Of a DNA stretch of 64,000 nt, positions 33,561 through 43,513 are shown one piece after another. The notes under the pieces are model-generated. The model searched no databases, was not told the origin of the DNA, and saw only the letters and a program-made list of their open reading frames with translations. This stretch comes from Gp6-AA40 sp035496255 (GTDB lineage: Bacteria > Acidobacteriota > Vicinamibacteria > Vicinamibacterales > UBA2999). The stretch's first letter is position 1. Each line of letters opens with the position of its first letter. The position numbers and the translations under genes were made by a program. The stretch lies in NCBI GenBank assembly GCA_035496255.1, contig DATJEU010000033.1, positions 97,621 to 161,620 of the forward strand, read 5' to 3'.

Positions 33561-33819
33561 CATCATAGTGATCGACGATGCCGACGACGCCGGCATCCGC
33601 CGGCACTTCGGTCGGATAAAAAGGGAAGCTGGCTTCCTTCCCACGGACGAAAAACACGGTCTCACCCACACCCGCTCCAACCGCATCGACCGCCACCAGC
33701 GTGCGGCCGACGTCCCTGCCGTCAGCGGCAATCGGCTGCAGCACCAGCAGCGGCACGCCCCTGAGGTTCTCGTCCTTGCGGGTGACCACCACGTCGCCGA
33801 TGACGCGGGCAAGCTGCAT
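33538..33819 (-). CDS. BMC-P pentameric shell protein, copy 2
   Basis: 93 residues of the EutN/CcmL family (MQLARVIGDVVVTRKDENLR, LVAVDAVGAGVGETVFFVRG, ADAGVVGIVDHYDVI). The loop before the last strand is longer than in the other copies (GKEASFPFYPTEVP). The C-terminal DEFTS is encoded by a word-repeat element, so the original end has probably been replaced. Four bases separate it from copy 3. Confidence 0.9.
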   Translation of the reverse strand: MQLARVIGDVVVTRKDENLRGVPLLVLQPIAADGRDVGRTLVAVDAVGAGVGETVFFVRGKEASFPFYPTEVPADAGVVGIVDHYDVIDEFTS

Positions 33820-33823
33820 GGGA

Positions 33824-34099
33824 TCAATCGCCGGCGGAAACTTCCACGGTGTCGACGATGCCGACGATCGCGGCGTCGACCGGGCAGTCTTTCATGCCCG
33901 ATGCCATGCGTGCGGAGCTGCCGCTGACGATGAGCACGGTCTCGCCGACGCCGGCATCAACGGTGTCAACGGCGACCAGGTAGTTGCCTTCGGGCTTGCC
34001 ATGCGGGTCCATCGGGCGCGCGACCAGCAGCTTGTTGCTGACCAGCCGCGGGTCCTTGCGTGTGGCGACGACGGTCCCGACGATGCGGGCGAGAATCAC
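33824..34099 (-). CDS. BMC-P pentameric shell protein, copy 3
   Basis: 91 residues of the EutN/CcmL family (MILARIVGTVVATRKDPRLV, YLVAVDTVDAGVGETVLIVSG, PVDAAIVGIVDTVEVS). The start codon overlaps the stop of the BMC-H gene by one base. Three different BMC-P proteins are typical of the aldolase-containing microcompartments of Planctomycetes, Verrucomicrobia and related loci in other phyla. Confidence 0.9.
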   Translation of the reverse strand: MILARIVGTVVATRKDPRLVSNKLLVARPMDPHGKPEGNYLVAVDTVDAGVGETVLIVSGSSARMASGMKDCPVDAAIVGIVDTVEVSAGD

Positions 34100-34395
34100 T
34101 AGCCTTTGGCGCCGGCGTTCGCCTTGCCGATGGGCAGCGTGTCCTCGAGATTGGCGTGCGGGCGGGGGATCACGTGCACGGAAACGAGTTCCCCGACGCG
34201 GCGGGCCGCGGCGGCGCCGGCGTCGGTCGCGGCTTTGACGGCGGCCACGTCGCCGCGCACGATCGCGGTCACGTATCCGGCGCCAATCTTTTCCCAGCCG
34301 ACCAGCGTGACCTTTGCGGCCTTGACCATCGCGTCCGCCGCCTCAATCATGGCGACGAGGCCTTTGGTCTCGACCATTCCAAGCGCCTCACCCAT
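34099..34395 (-). CDS. BMC-H hexameric shell protein
   Basis: 98 residues, a single BMC domain: EALGMVETKGLVAMIEAADA, KAAKVTLVGWEKIGAGYVTA, VRGDVAAVKAATDAGAAAA. Hexamers tile the facets of the shell; the pore segment KIGAGYV is of the small-polar type. This is the only BMC-H in the locus, so it must form all facets unless others are encoded elsewhere. A family F hairpin lies directly upstream, between this gene and the aldolase gene. Confidence 0.93.
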   Translation of the reverse strand: MGEALGMVETKGLVAMIEAADAMVKAAKVTLVGWEKIGAGYVTAIVRGDVAAVKAATDAGAAAARRVGELVSVHVIPRPHANLEDTLPIGKANAGAKG

Positions 34396-34407
34396 TGCGA
34401 TCCTCAG

Positions 34408-34506
34408 AAAATTGAGGAATTGACGAATTTACGCATTGACGAATTGCGCGGGCGATTCGTCGAGACAGTACGTCAATTCGTGGATTCGTCAATTCGTAAA
34501 TTCGCG
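34408..34506. repeat. Word-repeat hairpin, family F, between the aldolase and BMC-H genes
   Basis: ATTGAGGAATTGACGAATTT onward (34411-34447) pairs with TACGTCAATTCGTGGATTCG onward (34469-34504). It almost fills the 120-base gap, so it would be in the mRNA just before the shell genes and could set their level relative to the aldolase. Confidence 0.8.
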
Positions 34507-34515
34507 CCGCCGTCA

Positions 34516-35403
34516 TCAGCGCAAGTTCCTGACGGCGTCCGCGATGAGTTGAGTCAGTTCGGCGTATGTTAGCCGAATTTCACCGTCGCTGCTCGCCGCC
34601 ATCTTCGCGCGCAGCGCTTCGGTGCCCGGCGTCGAGAGTGCGGCACCGATGTCCGGCACGAGTCGCTCCGCTGCGTCCGGCGCCTCGAGCACCTGACACA
34701 GGATCTGATCGGCGGCAGCGGCTTCTGCCGGATCCGTGCAGAGCGGCGCCGGTGCGGCGATGCCGTAGGTGCCACGCAGGCCCTGGAGCCGTTCAACTTC
34801 GCCTCGCGAAATGAGGTGCTCGCGACCGAGCAGCCGCGCCACCAGACTGATCTTGGCGAAGTGCTCGATTGTTTCCATCTTGTGGTACGCCGACGTCACG
34901 CTGTCGCCGCAGGTCACAGCGCCATGATTGGCCAGCAGCATGCCGTCGTGCGCCTTGATGTACTTGCGGACGGCCTCGGGTAGTTCGGCGGTCGATGGCG
35001 TCGCGTACTCGGCGATCGGCACGCTGCCCAGCGTCGTGATCACCTCGGCGAGGACTGCGCGGGTGAGCGGGATGCCGGCGACCGCGAACCCGGTGGCGAG
35101 CGGCGGATGCGCGTGGACGACGGCGTTGACGTCCGGCCGGTTGCGGTAGATCTCCAGGTGCATCTTCAACTCGGACGATGCCTTGCGCTCACCGGAGATC
35201 TTGTTGCCGTCGTAGTCGACGATCACCATCATGTCGGGGGTCATGTAACCCTTCGACACGGCGGTCGGCGTGGTGAGCAGGCGCTGAGCGTCGAGCCGCG
35301 CGCTGATGTTGCCGTCGTTCGACGCGACGTAGCCGCGCGCGTACATGCGTCGGCCGACTTCGACGATCTCGGCACGAATCTGTTCTTCGATGCGTGTGCT
35401 CAT
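34516..35403 (-). CDS. Class II aldolase of the microcompartment (fuculose-phosphate aldolase type) with terminal helix
   Basis: 295 residues. The aldolase core covers residues 1-215: ASNDGNISAR (phosphate site), KASSELKMHLEIY, the zinc ligands in VVHAHPPLA with a later His in LLANHGAVT. Such enzymes cleave fuculose- or rhamnulose-1-phosphate to dihydroxyacetone phosphate and lactaldehyde. The C-terminus is extended: after an Ala-rich linker, residues 273-295 (RLTYAELTQLIADAVRNLR) form an amphipathic helix like an encapsulation peptide. It is first in the microcompartment operon. No aldehyde dehydrogenase or phosphotransacylase is next to it. Confidence 0.87.
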   Translation of the reverse strand: MSTRIEEQIRAEIVEVGRRMYARGYVASNDGNISARLDAQRLLTTPTAVSKGYMTPDMMVIVDYDGNKISGERKASSELKMHLEIYRNRPDVNAVVHAHPPLATGFAVAGIPLTRAVLAEVITTLGSVPIAEYATPSTAELPEAVRKYIKAHDGMLLANHGAVTCGDSVTSAYHKMETIEHFAKISLVARLLGREHLISRGEVERLQGLRGTYGIAAPAPLCTDPAEAAAADQILCQVLEAPDAAERLVPDIGAALSTPGTEALRAKMAASSDGEIRLTYAELTQLIADAVRNLR

Positions 35404-35414
35404 GTCGTCAGGCC

Positions 35415-35600
35415 CACCAAGGCGGCGAAGAGATCGAAATTCACAACGAAGCTACGACGCAATGAAGACGCACGAAGACAGCCGGGTGATTCGAGGCGTT
35501 CTGAGGCTGCCGGCGTGGGCGCGCGTAGCCGGCCCGCGCCAGCGGTGTAACTTCGCGGCTTCGTGCCTCCGCGGTGAACTTCGTTGGCTCCGTAGCCTCC
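35415..35600. repeat. Word-repeat hairpin, family E, upstream of the microcompartment operon
   Basis: AAGAGATCGAAATTCACAAC to CGAAGACAG (35427-35480) faces GTGTAACTTCGCGGCTTCGT to TCCGTAGCCTCCG (35545-35600); a GC-rich stretch separates them. It fills the 198 bases between the YHS protein gene and the aldolase gene. No promoter could be picked out with confidence. Confidence 0.7.
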
Positions 35601-35601
35601 G

Positions 35602-35850
35602 CTATCGAAACGCGTTCCGGCACTTCTCCGAACAGAAATAATGCGTCTCCCCGCGCCGCGTGATCGACAGCTCGGGCTTCGGGGCGACGAACGTGCCGCA
35701 CACCGGATCCCGTACCAGCTTCATCGACGGCTTCATCTTCCGATCGCGCCGCGACGCGCCGTTCGCCCCATCGAGGATCCCGTCGACCACGCGCCAGAAC
35801 GAGCGTGCGATCACGAAGAACAGGATCGCGATCAGGAGGACCCGGATCAC
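35602..35850 (-). CDS. Membrane-anchored YHS-like metal-binding protein
   Basis: 82 residues. An N-terminal helix (MIRVLLIAILFFVIARSFWR) is followed by a basic stretch and a YHS/TRASH-like unit: DPVCGTFVAPK, ITRRGETHYFCSEKCRNAF. The Cys of DPVCGTFV and the CSEKC pair are the usual ligands for copper or another heavy metal. Its start overlaps the stop of the TPR protein gene upstream by 4 bases. A metal-sensing or delivery role is inferred from the motif only. Confidence 0.8.
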   Translation of the reverse strand: MIRVLLIAILFFVIARSFWRVVDGILDGANGASRRDRKMKPSMKLVRDPVCGTFVAPKPELSITRRGETHYFCSEKCRNAFR

Positions 35851-36476
35851 TGCGTCGGGGCCGCTCCACCGGAGCGCGGTCCGGTCTGGGCGGCGGTAAT
35901 CCCTTCGAGTCCCCGTTGGGCCGCCTGCGCCTCGGGACTGTTTGGCGCGAGCTCCACGACCTTCTTCCAGGCCTCCGACGCACCGCTCAGATCCTGCTTG
36001 CCGAACGCAAGGACGATCCCCTTGTTGAGCAGCGTCTTGGTATGCCGCGGGTCAATCTGCAGCGACTTCTCGAACTGCTTCAGGGCATCGTCTGGCCGGC
36101 CGGAGTAGTAATAGCTGACTCCGAGGTCGGTGCTGGCGTCGGGATTCTTCGGGTCGATCGCCAGCGACTTCTCGTACCACCCGATCGCGTCGGCGTAGCG
36201 CTCCCCGTCGAAATACGCGTTTCCGAGCTGGACCATCGCTCCCGCGTTCTTCGGATCGCTGTTGAGGATGGTCGTCAGTTGCTGGACACGCGCCTCGTCC
36301 AGCGCCTTCGCCTGTTGCCCGCCGCCACTCGAAGCCGGCGCCTGGGTCTGAGTTGCCGCCTCTTGCGAGGGGGCTGCCGCCTGGGTTCGGCCCGGCTGTT
36401 CGGTGGCGATGATCCAGCCAAGGATGATGCCGAAGCACATCCCGGCGATGGCGTACACGATCGATTCGGCTTTCAT
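35847..36476 (-). CDS. Membrane-anchored TPR protein
   Basis: 209 residues. One N-terminal helix (IVYAIAGMCFGIILGWIIA), a Gln/Ala/Pro linker (about residues 28-55), then three or four TPR units: AGAMVQLGNAYFDGERYADA, PDASTDLGVSYYYSGRPDDA, TKTLLNKGIVLAFGKQDLSG. It would be a periplasmic protein-binding scaffold. It is co-translated with the YHS protein. Confidence 0.82.
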   Translation of the reverse strand: MKAESIVYAIAGMCFGIILGWIIATEQPGRTQAAAPSQEAATQTQAPASSGGGQQAKALDEARVQQLTTILNSDPKNAGAMVQLGNAYFDGERYADAIGWYEKSLAIDPKNPDASTDLGVSYYYSGRPDDALKQFEKSLQIDPRHTKTLLNKGIVLAFGKQDLSGASEAWKKVVELAPNSPEAQAAQRGLEGITAAQTGPRSGGAAPTQ

Positions 36477-36498
36477 GTGGGAACACTTGATTTTAGTC

Positions 36499-36553
36499 GA
36501 AGGCCGACCCGGAGGTCGTCATTACAGGGCCGACCCGAAGGCCGGCCTCTACA
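36499..36553. repeat. REP-like element, family H, between the TPR protein and pdxJ
   Basis: Two units: AGGCCGACCCGGAGGTCG and GGCCGACCCGAAGGCCGGCC followed by TCTAC. It occupies about half of the 116-base gap. Confidence 0.7.
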
Positions 36554-36592
36554 TCGTGCGCCCGCGCAGGCGAGGCACGGCCCCAGGAACTG

Positions 36593-37327
36593 TTAACCCG
36601 CGAGGACGGCGAGATATTCGCGGACGCTGCGGTCGAGGCCGACAAACAGCGCGTGGCTGACCAGCGCGTGGCCGATCGAGACCTCGGCCAGGTGCGGCAG
36701 CCGGCGAAACATCATCAGATTGGTCAGATCCAGGTCGTGGCCGGCGTTGACTGCCATCCGGAGCGAGTAGGCAACGTCCGCGGCTGCCTCATATTGGGCG
36801 AAAGACGCCCGCGCCGCGACATCGCCGAGCTCGAAGGCACGCGCAAACGGTTCGGTGTACAGCTCGACGCGGTCTGCGCCCATCTCCCCCGCCCAGCGTA
36901 CGGCATCCTCGACCGCATCCACGAACAGGCTCACCCGCACGCCCGCCTTCTGCAGGTCCGCGACGACGTCCACCATGAAGTCGCGCGGCGTGTCGCGCGG
37001 CCATCCGGCCTCGCTGGTCACCTCGCCGGGCCGAACCGGCACGAGCGTGCACTGCGTCGGACGCACGTCGTGCACCAGTTGCAACAGCCCGGGACGCGGA
37101 TCACCCTCGATGTTGAATTCAACGTCCGGGTGCGCCTTCAGCAACGAAGCGATGTCGTGGACGTCGGCGGCCGTGATGTGCCGCGCATCAGCGCGGGGAT
37201 GAACGGTGATGCCAGGGGCGCCGGCCGCGATACAGACTTCGACCGCCTCGAGCACCGACGGCAGGCGGCCGCCACGCGAATTGCGCAGCGTCGCTACCTT
37301 ATTGACGTTGATGGAGAGGTTCACCAT
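36593..37327 (-). CDS. pdxJ: Pyridoxine 5'-phosphate synthase
   Basis: 244 residues. Family marks are LSINVNKVATLRNSRGG at the N-terminus, the catalytic HPRADARHI, and FNIEGDP, VPVRPGEVTSE, VNAGHDLDL and SIGHALVSHAL. PdxJ condenses 1-deoxyxylulose 5-phosphate with 3-amino-2-oxopropyl phosphate to give pyridoxine 5'-phosphate, the deoxyxylulose-dependent B6 route. It follows glmM on the same strand; the gap between them is a family D word repeat. Confidence 0.93.
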   Translation of the reverse strand: MVNLSINVNKVATLRNSRGGRLPSVLEAVEVCIAAGAPGITVHPRADARHITAADVHDIASLLKAHPDVEFNIEGDPRPGLLQLVHDVRPTQCTLVPVRPGEVTSEAGWPRDTPRDFMVDVVADLQKAGVRVSLFVDAVEDAVRWAGEMGADRVELYTEPFARAFELGDVAARASFAQYEAAADVAYSLRMAVNAGHDLDLTNLMMFRRLPHLAEVSIGHALVSHALFVGLDRSVREYLAVLAG

Positions 37328-37416
37328 GCAATGCAGAATGAAGCATGCTGAATGGCGACCCTATCGTTTCCATTCCGCAATTCGCAGTCTGCCTTCTGCA
37401 TTCTGCATTTGCAGTC
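37326..37416. repeat. Word-repeat hairpin, family D, between glmM and pdxJ
   Basis: ATGCAATGCAGAATGAAGCA at 37326-37345 faces CTTCTGCATTCTGCATTTGC at 37393-37412, with a loop of about 45 bases. The element takes up the whole gap between the glmM stop and the pdxJ start. Confidence 0.75.
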
Positions 37417-38783
37417 TATACCGCCACTCCGATGCTCGCCTTGACCGCGTCGATGATCTCCTGACCCCACGCGCGGATTTCGCGCTCATCGCGCCCTTCG
37501 AGCATCACGCGGAGGAGCGGCTCGGTGCCCGAATAGCGGACGAGCAGGCGTCCGTGGCCGGCGAGACGCGACTCTACGGAGGTCATGGTGGCGGCCACTT
37601 CCGGAATCGTTTTCAAGTCGATCTTCTGCTGCACGCGAAGGTTCAGCAGCACCTGCGGGAAGGCAGTCATCTCCGACGCCAGATGCGCAAGCGACCGTCC
37701 CGTTGCCGCCATCGTCCGCAGCACGTTGAGCGACGTAGCCAGGCCGTCGCCGGTGAACAGGTAGTCGGAGAAGATGACGTGACCTGATTGCTCGCCGCCA
37801 AGCGCGATGCCGCGCTTCAGCATTTCTTCCATGACGTACTTGTCGCCGACGGGACAACGGACGATGTCGATGCCGGCGTCCCGGAGTGCGAGCTCGAGAC
37901 CGATGTTACTCATCACGGTCGCCACAACGGCGTTGCCGCGCAGCCGGGCTTCGCGCTGCATCTGCTTGGCGCAAAGAAGCATGACGGCGTCGCCATCGAC
38001 GATCTTGCCGGCGGCATCGACGAAGATCGCGCGATCGCCGTCGCCGTCATAGGCGATGCCAAGGGCATATCCGTCTTCGAGCACCACACCGGCGAGCGCC
38101 TCCGGCGCCGTCGAACCGCACCGCAGATTGATGTTCCGGCCGTCCGGCTCGCATCCGATGCAGCGTGCTTCGAATCCAAGCTCGGCGAACAGGCGCGGCG
38201 CAACCGTGGTCGTCGCGCCATTCGCGCAATCCACGGCGATACGCATGCCCTTCGTGCGTGCGTCCGCCGGCAGAATGTCCTTGAGGTGTCCGATGTATTC
38301 CGCACGGTAGTCGATCTGCTCCACCGCGGGCGCGTCGCCGCCAGGCACCGACCACGACGGGTCTTCCATGATCGACTCGACGTGATGCTCCAGCGTCTCG
38401 GTGAACTTCTCGCCGGCACCCGAGAATACCTTGATGCCGTTGTCTTCGAACGGATTGTGCGACGCGGAGATGACGACGCCCGCCGTGTAGCCCATACGCG
38501 GCGTCAGGTAGGCAATCGCTGGAGTGGGCACGATGCCCGCACTGGTCAGCACGCCGCCCTGGCTGCGGACGCCGAACGCCAGCTCACGTTCGATCCACGA
38601 GCCGGACTCCCGGGTGTCACGACCAGACAGGAACCTGATGCCCTGCGGATGCGGGGCCGACGGCTCATCGTCATGCCGCAACGCGCGTACGAGGGCGCCG
38701 CCAAGACGCCGCACCGTGGGGACATCAAGCGGGAACTCACCTGCCTTGCCGCGAACGCCATCCGTACCGAACAACCGCGCCAT
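37416..38783 (-). CDS. glmM: Phosphoglucosamine mutase
   Basis: 455 residues. The phosphoserine loop is ISASHNPFEDNGIKVFS (Ser near residue 110), the metal-binding loop is YDGDGDRAI, the sugar-specificity loop is GGEQSGHVIFSD, and the phosphate-binding loop is RYSGTEPLLRVML. GlmM converts glucosamine 6-phosphate to glucosamine 1-phosphate for peptidoglycan precursors. It follows cdaA and cdaR, a clustering in which CdaR and GlmM modulate diadenylate cyclase. Confidence 0.94.
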   Translation of the reverse strand: MARLFGTDGVRGKAGEFPLDVPTVRRLGGALVRALRHDDEPSAPHPQGIRFLSGRDTRESGSWIERELAFGVRSQGGVLTSAGIVPTPAIAYLTPRMGYTAGVVISASHNPFEDNGIKVFSGAGEKFTETLEHHVESIMEDPSWSVPGGDAPAVEQIDYRAEYIGHLKDILPADARTKGMRIAVDCANGATTTVAPRLFAELGFEARCIGCEPDGRNINLRCGSTAPEALAGVVLEDGYALGIAYDGDGDRAIFVDAAGKIVDGDAVMLLCAKQMQREARLRGNAVVATVMSNIGLELALRDAGIDIVRCPVGDKYVMEEMLKRGIALGGEQSGHVIFSDYLFTGDGLATSLNVLRTMAATGRSLAHLASEMTAFPQVLLNLRVQQKIDLKTIPEVAATMTSVESRLAGHGRLLVRYSGTEPLLRVMLEGRDEREIRAWGQEIIDAVKASIGVAV

Positions 38784-38793
38784 GGGTCTCCTG

Positions 38794-39696
38794 TTATCGA
38801 ATTCTGATTCTTACCTGCGGCGGATCGACGCTCTCGATGCCGACCCGCGCGGGCGGCACGATGCGCACCGGCAGGTCGAACTGGCCCGCGCGCAGGCCGG
38901 TCACGTCCACCGAGGCGTCGAAATCCGCCGGCATCACGTTGCGCGATTCGCGCGGTCCGCGAACGTGCACGGTGACGGTCCTGGTCATCAATTGCACCGA
39001 TCTCGTGGCGTTGCGCACTTCAACGGCGATGCCTTCGACCGTCCACTCGATCGGAGCAGCAGTGACATTCACGGTCACGCGGGCGTTCTCCGGCGTCTTC
39101 AGCCGCACCGATGGGTCGGGCGATCCGACCGTCACCGTCTCAGTGATCGGACCCGCCGCGCCATCCACGCTCACCGGCTCGGTGATGGCCTCTGTGAGAC
39201 CGCGGAGCACGCCGGCCGGACCGACGACCTCGACCGTGGCAGGGTCTGCAGTAACTGTGCCCACAACGAATCCGGGGGCCGGCTCTCCTTCCACGCCAGG
39301 AACAATCGGCACGCGCTTGCTGGTCGACGGTTCGAATCGCATCGAGACACTCGATGGCGTCACCTGGACGACGTCGATGCCGAAGGGCGCGCGCACGTCG
39401 TTGCCGGTCAGGTGAAAGAGCCGCTGGCCGGGACGTGCCGACCGCAAATCGAGGATCGCCACCAGTTCTCCCGTGCCGATCCGGCTCAGCGCGCCAGACG
39501 ACCCGCGGACCCGCACGTCAACATTGGTCGGAGGATCGCCGACGACTTCGAGCTGCGACGGCAGGTTGGTGAACTCGAGTGGGATGCGCAACGCGCGCTC
39601 CACGATCTGCTCCCCGGAGACCACCAGCCACAGCAGGGCGGCAAGGCCGATCGACACCACCTTCAATCCGAGATGGCGGAAACCGCGGACCGGCAT
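38794..39696 (-). CDS. cdaR: CdaR/YbbR-like regulator of diadenylate cyclase
   Basis: 300 residues. One N-terminal membrane helix (VVSIGLAALLWLVVSG) is followed by three YbbR-type repeats of about 80 residues, e.g. LEFTNLPSQLEVVGDPPTNV near residue 38. YbbR proteins bind CdaA through the membrane helix and tune c-di-AMP synthesis. The start overlaps the cdaA stop by one base. Confidence 0.85.
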   Translation of the reverse strand: MPVRGFRHLGLKVVSIGLAALLWLVVSGEQIVERALRIPLEFTNLPSQLEVVGDPPTNVDVRVRGSSGALSRIGTGELVAILDLRSARPGQRLFHLTGNDVRAPFGIDVVQVTPSSVSMRFEPSTSKRVPIVPGVEGEPAPGFVVGTVTADPATVEVVGPAGVLRGLTEAITEPVSVDGAAGPITETVTVGSPDPSVRLKTPENARVTVNVTAAPIEWTVEGIAVEVRNATRSVQLMTRTVTVHVRGPRESRNVMPADFDASVDVTGLRAGQFDLPVRIVPPARVGIESVDPPQVRIRIR

Positions 39697-40514
39697 CAGG
39701 CCAGTGAGCTCCGAGCCGCGATCGCCGGGTCGCGGCGCCGCCGGCCGCCGAGTAACACGCGGAGCCGGCCGCGCAGCGTCTCCGCGGAGAAGCCGCGTTC
39801 CATGTCACCCGCGATGACGACGGAAATCGTGCCGGTCTCTTCGGACACGACGATCGCGACCGAATCGTTTTCTTCCGTGATGCCCAACGCCGCGCGATGG
39901 CGCGTCCCAAGATCGCGGCTCAAGCGGGGATTGACCGACAGCGGAAGAAAGCAGGCGGCCGCGGCCACGCGATCGCCCTGCACGATCGCCGCGCCGTCGT
40001 GCAGCGGCGAGCCGGGCTGAAAGATGGATCCGATCAAATCGTAGGTGACCATCGCATCGAGCGGAATGCCGCCTTCGATGTAATTGCGCATCCCGATCTG
40101 CCGCTCGATGACGAGCAGCGCGCCAATGCGCCTGGACGACAGCGACGTCGCCGCGACCACGATCTCCTCGATCGTCTCGTCCGCGCTCGAGGCGCGTTCG
40201 AAGTACCTGAAGAACGGCGCCCGGCCGAAGTGCGCGAGCGCACGGCGGATGTCGGCCTGGAACAGCACGATGATCGCGAACACGACGTAACCGGCCAGGT
40301 TGCGGATCACCCAGTTGACCGTTTCGAGCTGCAGCCAGCGTGACAGGAAATAGAGGCCGATGATGAAACCGCCGCTCAGCGCCATCTGGGCCGCACGCGT
40401 GCCGCGGATCAGCAGCAGCAGTTCATAGACGAGGATCGAGACGAGGCCGATGTCCAGCAGGTCCGTCCACGACACGGACGGCCGGCGGAGCAGCTCTGTG
40501 AGCCAATCCATCAC
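39696..40514 (-). CDS. cdaA: Diadenylate cyclase CdaA
   Basis: 272 residues. Three membrane helices (about residues 20-85) lead into a DAC domain with the catalytic motifs GSPLHDGAAIV (DGA) and GTRHRAALG (RHR). It joins two ATP into c-di-AMP. With cdaR and glmM it forms the group that links this signal to wall synthesis. It overlaps folP by 4 bases. No c-di-AMP phosphodiesterase is in the window. Confidence 0.92.
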   Translation of the reverse strand: MMDWLTELLRRPSVSWTDLLDIGLVSILVYELLLLIRGTRAAQMALSGGFIIGLYFLSRWLQLETVNWVIRNLAGYVVFAIIVLFQADIRRALAHFGRAPFFRYFERASSADETIEEIVVAATSLSSRRIGALLVIERQIGMRNYIEGGIPLDAMVTYDLIGSIFQPGSPLHDGAAIVQGDRVAAAACFLPLSVNPRLSRDLGTRHRAALGITEENDSVAIVVSEETGTISVVIAGDMERGFSAETLRGRLRVLLGGRRRRDPAIAARSSLA

Positions 40515-41380
40515 GGGATGGCCCGATGATACTTCCGAATCTCGTCAGCGACCCGCGCCACCTGCGCCAGCTCACGCACGGCATGCACGCGCACGATGTG
40601 CGCGCCGGCGATGACGGCAGCGGCCACCGTCGCGGCGGTCGCCCAGTCGCGCTCCGCCGGCACAACGTCGCGGCCGATTGCGCGGGTCAGAAATCCCTTG
40701 CGCGATGCACCGATCACGATCGGCCGGCCGAAGTCGCTGAATTCGTCGAGGCGGCCGAGGACCTCGTAGTTGTGCGGCGGCTCCTTGGCGAAGCCGAGAC
40801 CAGGATCGATCAGCAGGCGATCTTTCGGCACGCCGGCGCCGGTCGCGAAGGCCACGCTCTCGCGCAGTTCGTCGAGCACCTCGTCGACGACGTCGTGATA
40901 GGTCGCGTGGCGATACATGTCGCTCGATCGGCCGCGCGTGTGCATCAGGATGAGCGCCGCGCCGTTGTTCGCGACCACACGCCCGAGCGCGGCGTCGTAG
41001 CGAAGGCCGCTGACATCGTTGACGATGGCGGCGCCGGCGCGCACGGCGGCCGCCGCGACCGACGCCTTATACGTATCCACCGAAATCGGCACCGACACGC
41101 GGGACGCCAGTCCTTCGATGACCGGCAGCACGCGATCGAGCTCCTCGGCCGCCCCGAGCGCCTGCGCACCGGGACGCGTCGACTCACCGCCGACGTCGAG
41201 GATATCCGCGCCGTCCGCGATCATCTGCACCGCCGCATCGATCGCGCGCCGCGGATCGCTCAGCACGCCGCCGTCCGAGAACGAATCCGGCGTCACGTTG
41301 ACGATGCCCATGACCAGAGTCCGTGAGCCGAGCGTCATCGTCCGCCCGTCCGGCAGGGGTACGTCGAAACGTCTGGGCAC
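40511..41380 (-). CDS. folP: Dihydropteroate synthase
   Basis: 289 residues. Conserved blocks are MGIVNVTPDSFSDGG, DVGGESTRPGA, SVDTYKASVAAAA, NDVSGL, DPGLGFAKEPPHN and GASRKGF. It joins p-aminobenzoate to the pterin pyrophosphate in folate synthesis, the step blocked by sulfonamides. It lies between ftsH and cdaA on the same strand, 166 bases after ftsH. Confidence 0.93.
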   Translation of the reverse strand: MPRRFDVPLPDGRTMTLGSRTLVMGIVNVTPDSFSDGGVLSDPRRAIDAAVQMIADGADILDVGGESTRPGAQALGAAEELDRVLPVIEGLASRVSVPISVDTYKASVAAAAVRAGAAIVNDVSGLRYDAALGRVVANNGAALILMHTRGRSSDMYRHATYHDVVDEVLDELRESVAFATGAGVPKDRLLIDPGLGFAKEPPHNYEVLGRLDEFSDFGRPIVIGASRKGFLTRAIGRDVVPAERDWATAATVAAAVIAGAHIVRVHAVRELAQVARVADEIRKYHRAIP

Positions 41381-41519
41381 GACGGAAGGCTAACAGAAGC
41401 GGTGTCCCGCGACCGCATCGGATGCGGTCGAAAGGGCGCGTCTAGCGCCGTGCAGCAACTTGGACGCGTACGCAAGAACGCCGGGACCGCTGTCGCGGAT
41501 CCCGGCCTGGGTCGAACTG

Positions 41520-41543
41520 CTAACGTCGCCCTTCGAACTTCCT
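41520..41543. repeat. Short word repeat, family N, after ftsH
   Basis: AACGTCGCCCTTCGAACTTCC is the inverse of words in the gap upstream of the tRNA gene (44683-44714). Only one arm is present. Confidence 0.45.
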
Positions 41544-41546
41544 AGG

Positions 41547-43481
<1,935 letters not shown>

Positions 43482-43513
43482 ACCAGCCTCCTACGGGGCA
43501 GTGACAAAGGGTA

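Noticed and set aside
35107..35550. Plus-strand frame across the aldolase start and the repeat upstream
   Set aside because: It is antisense to the aldolase and then reads the repeat; no start signal or domain.
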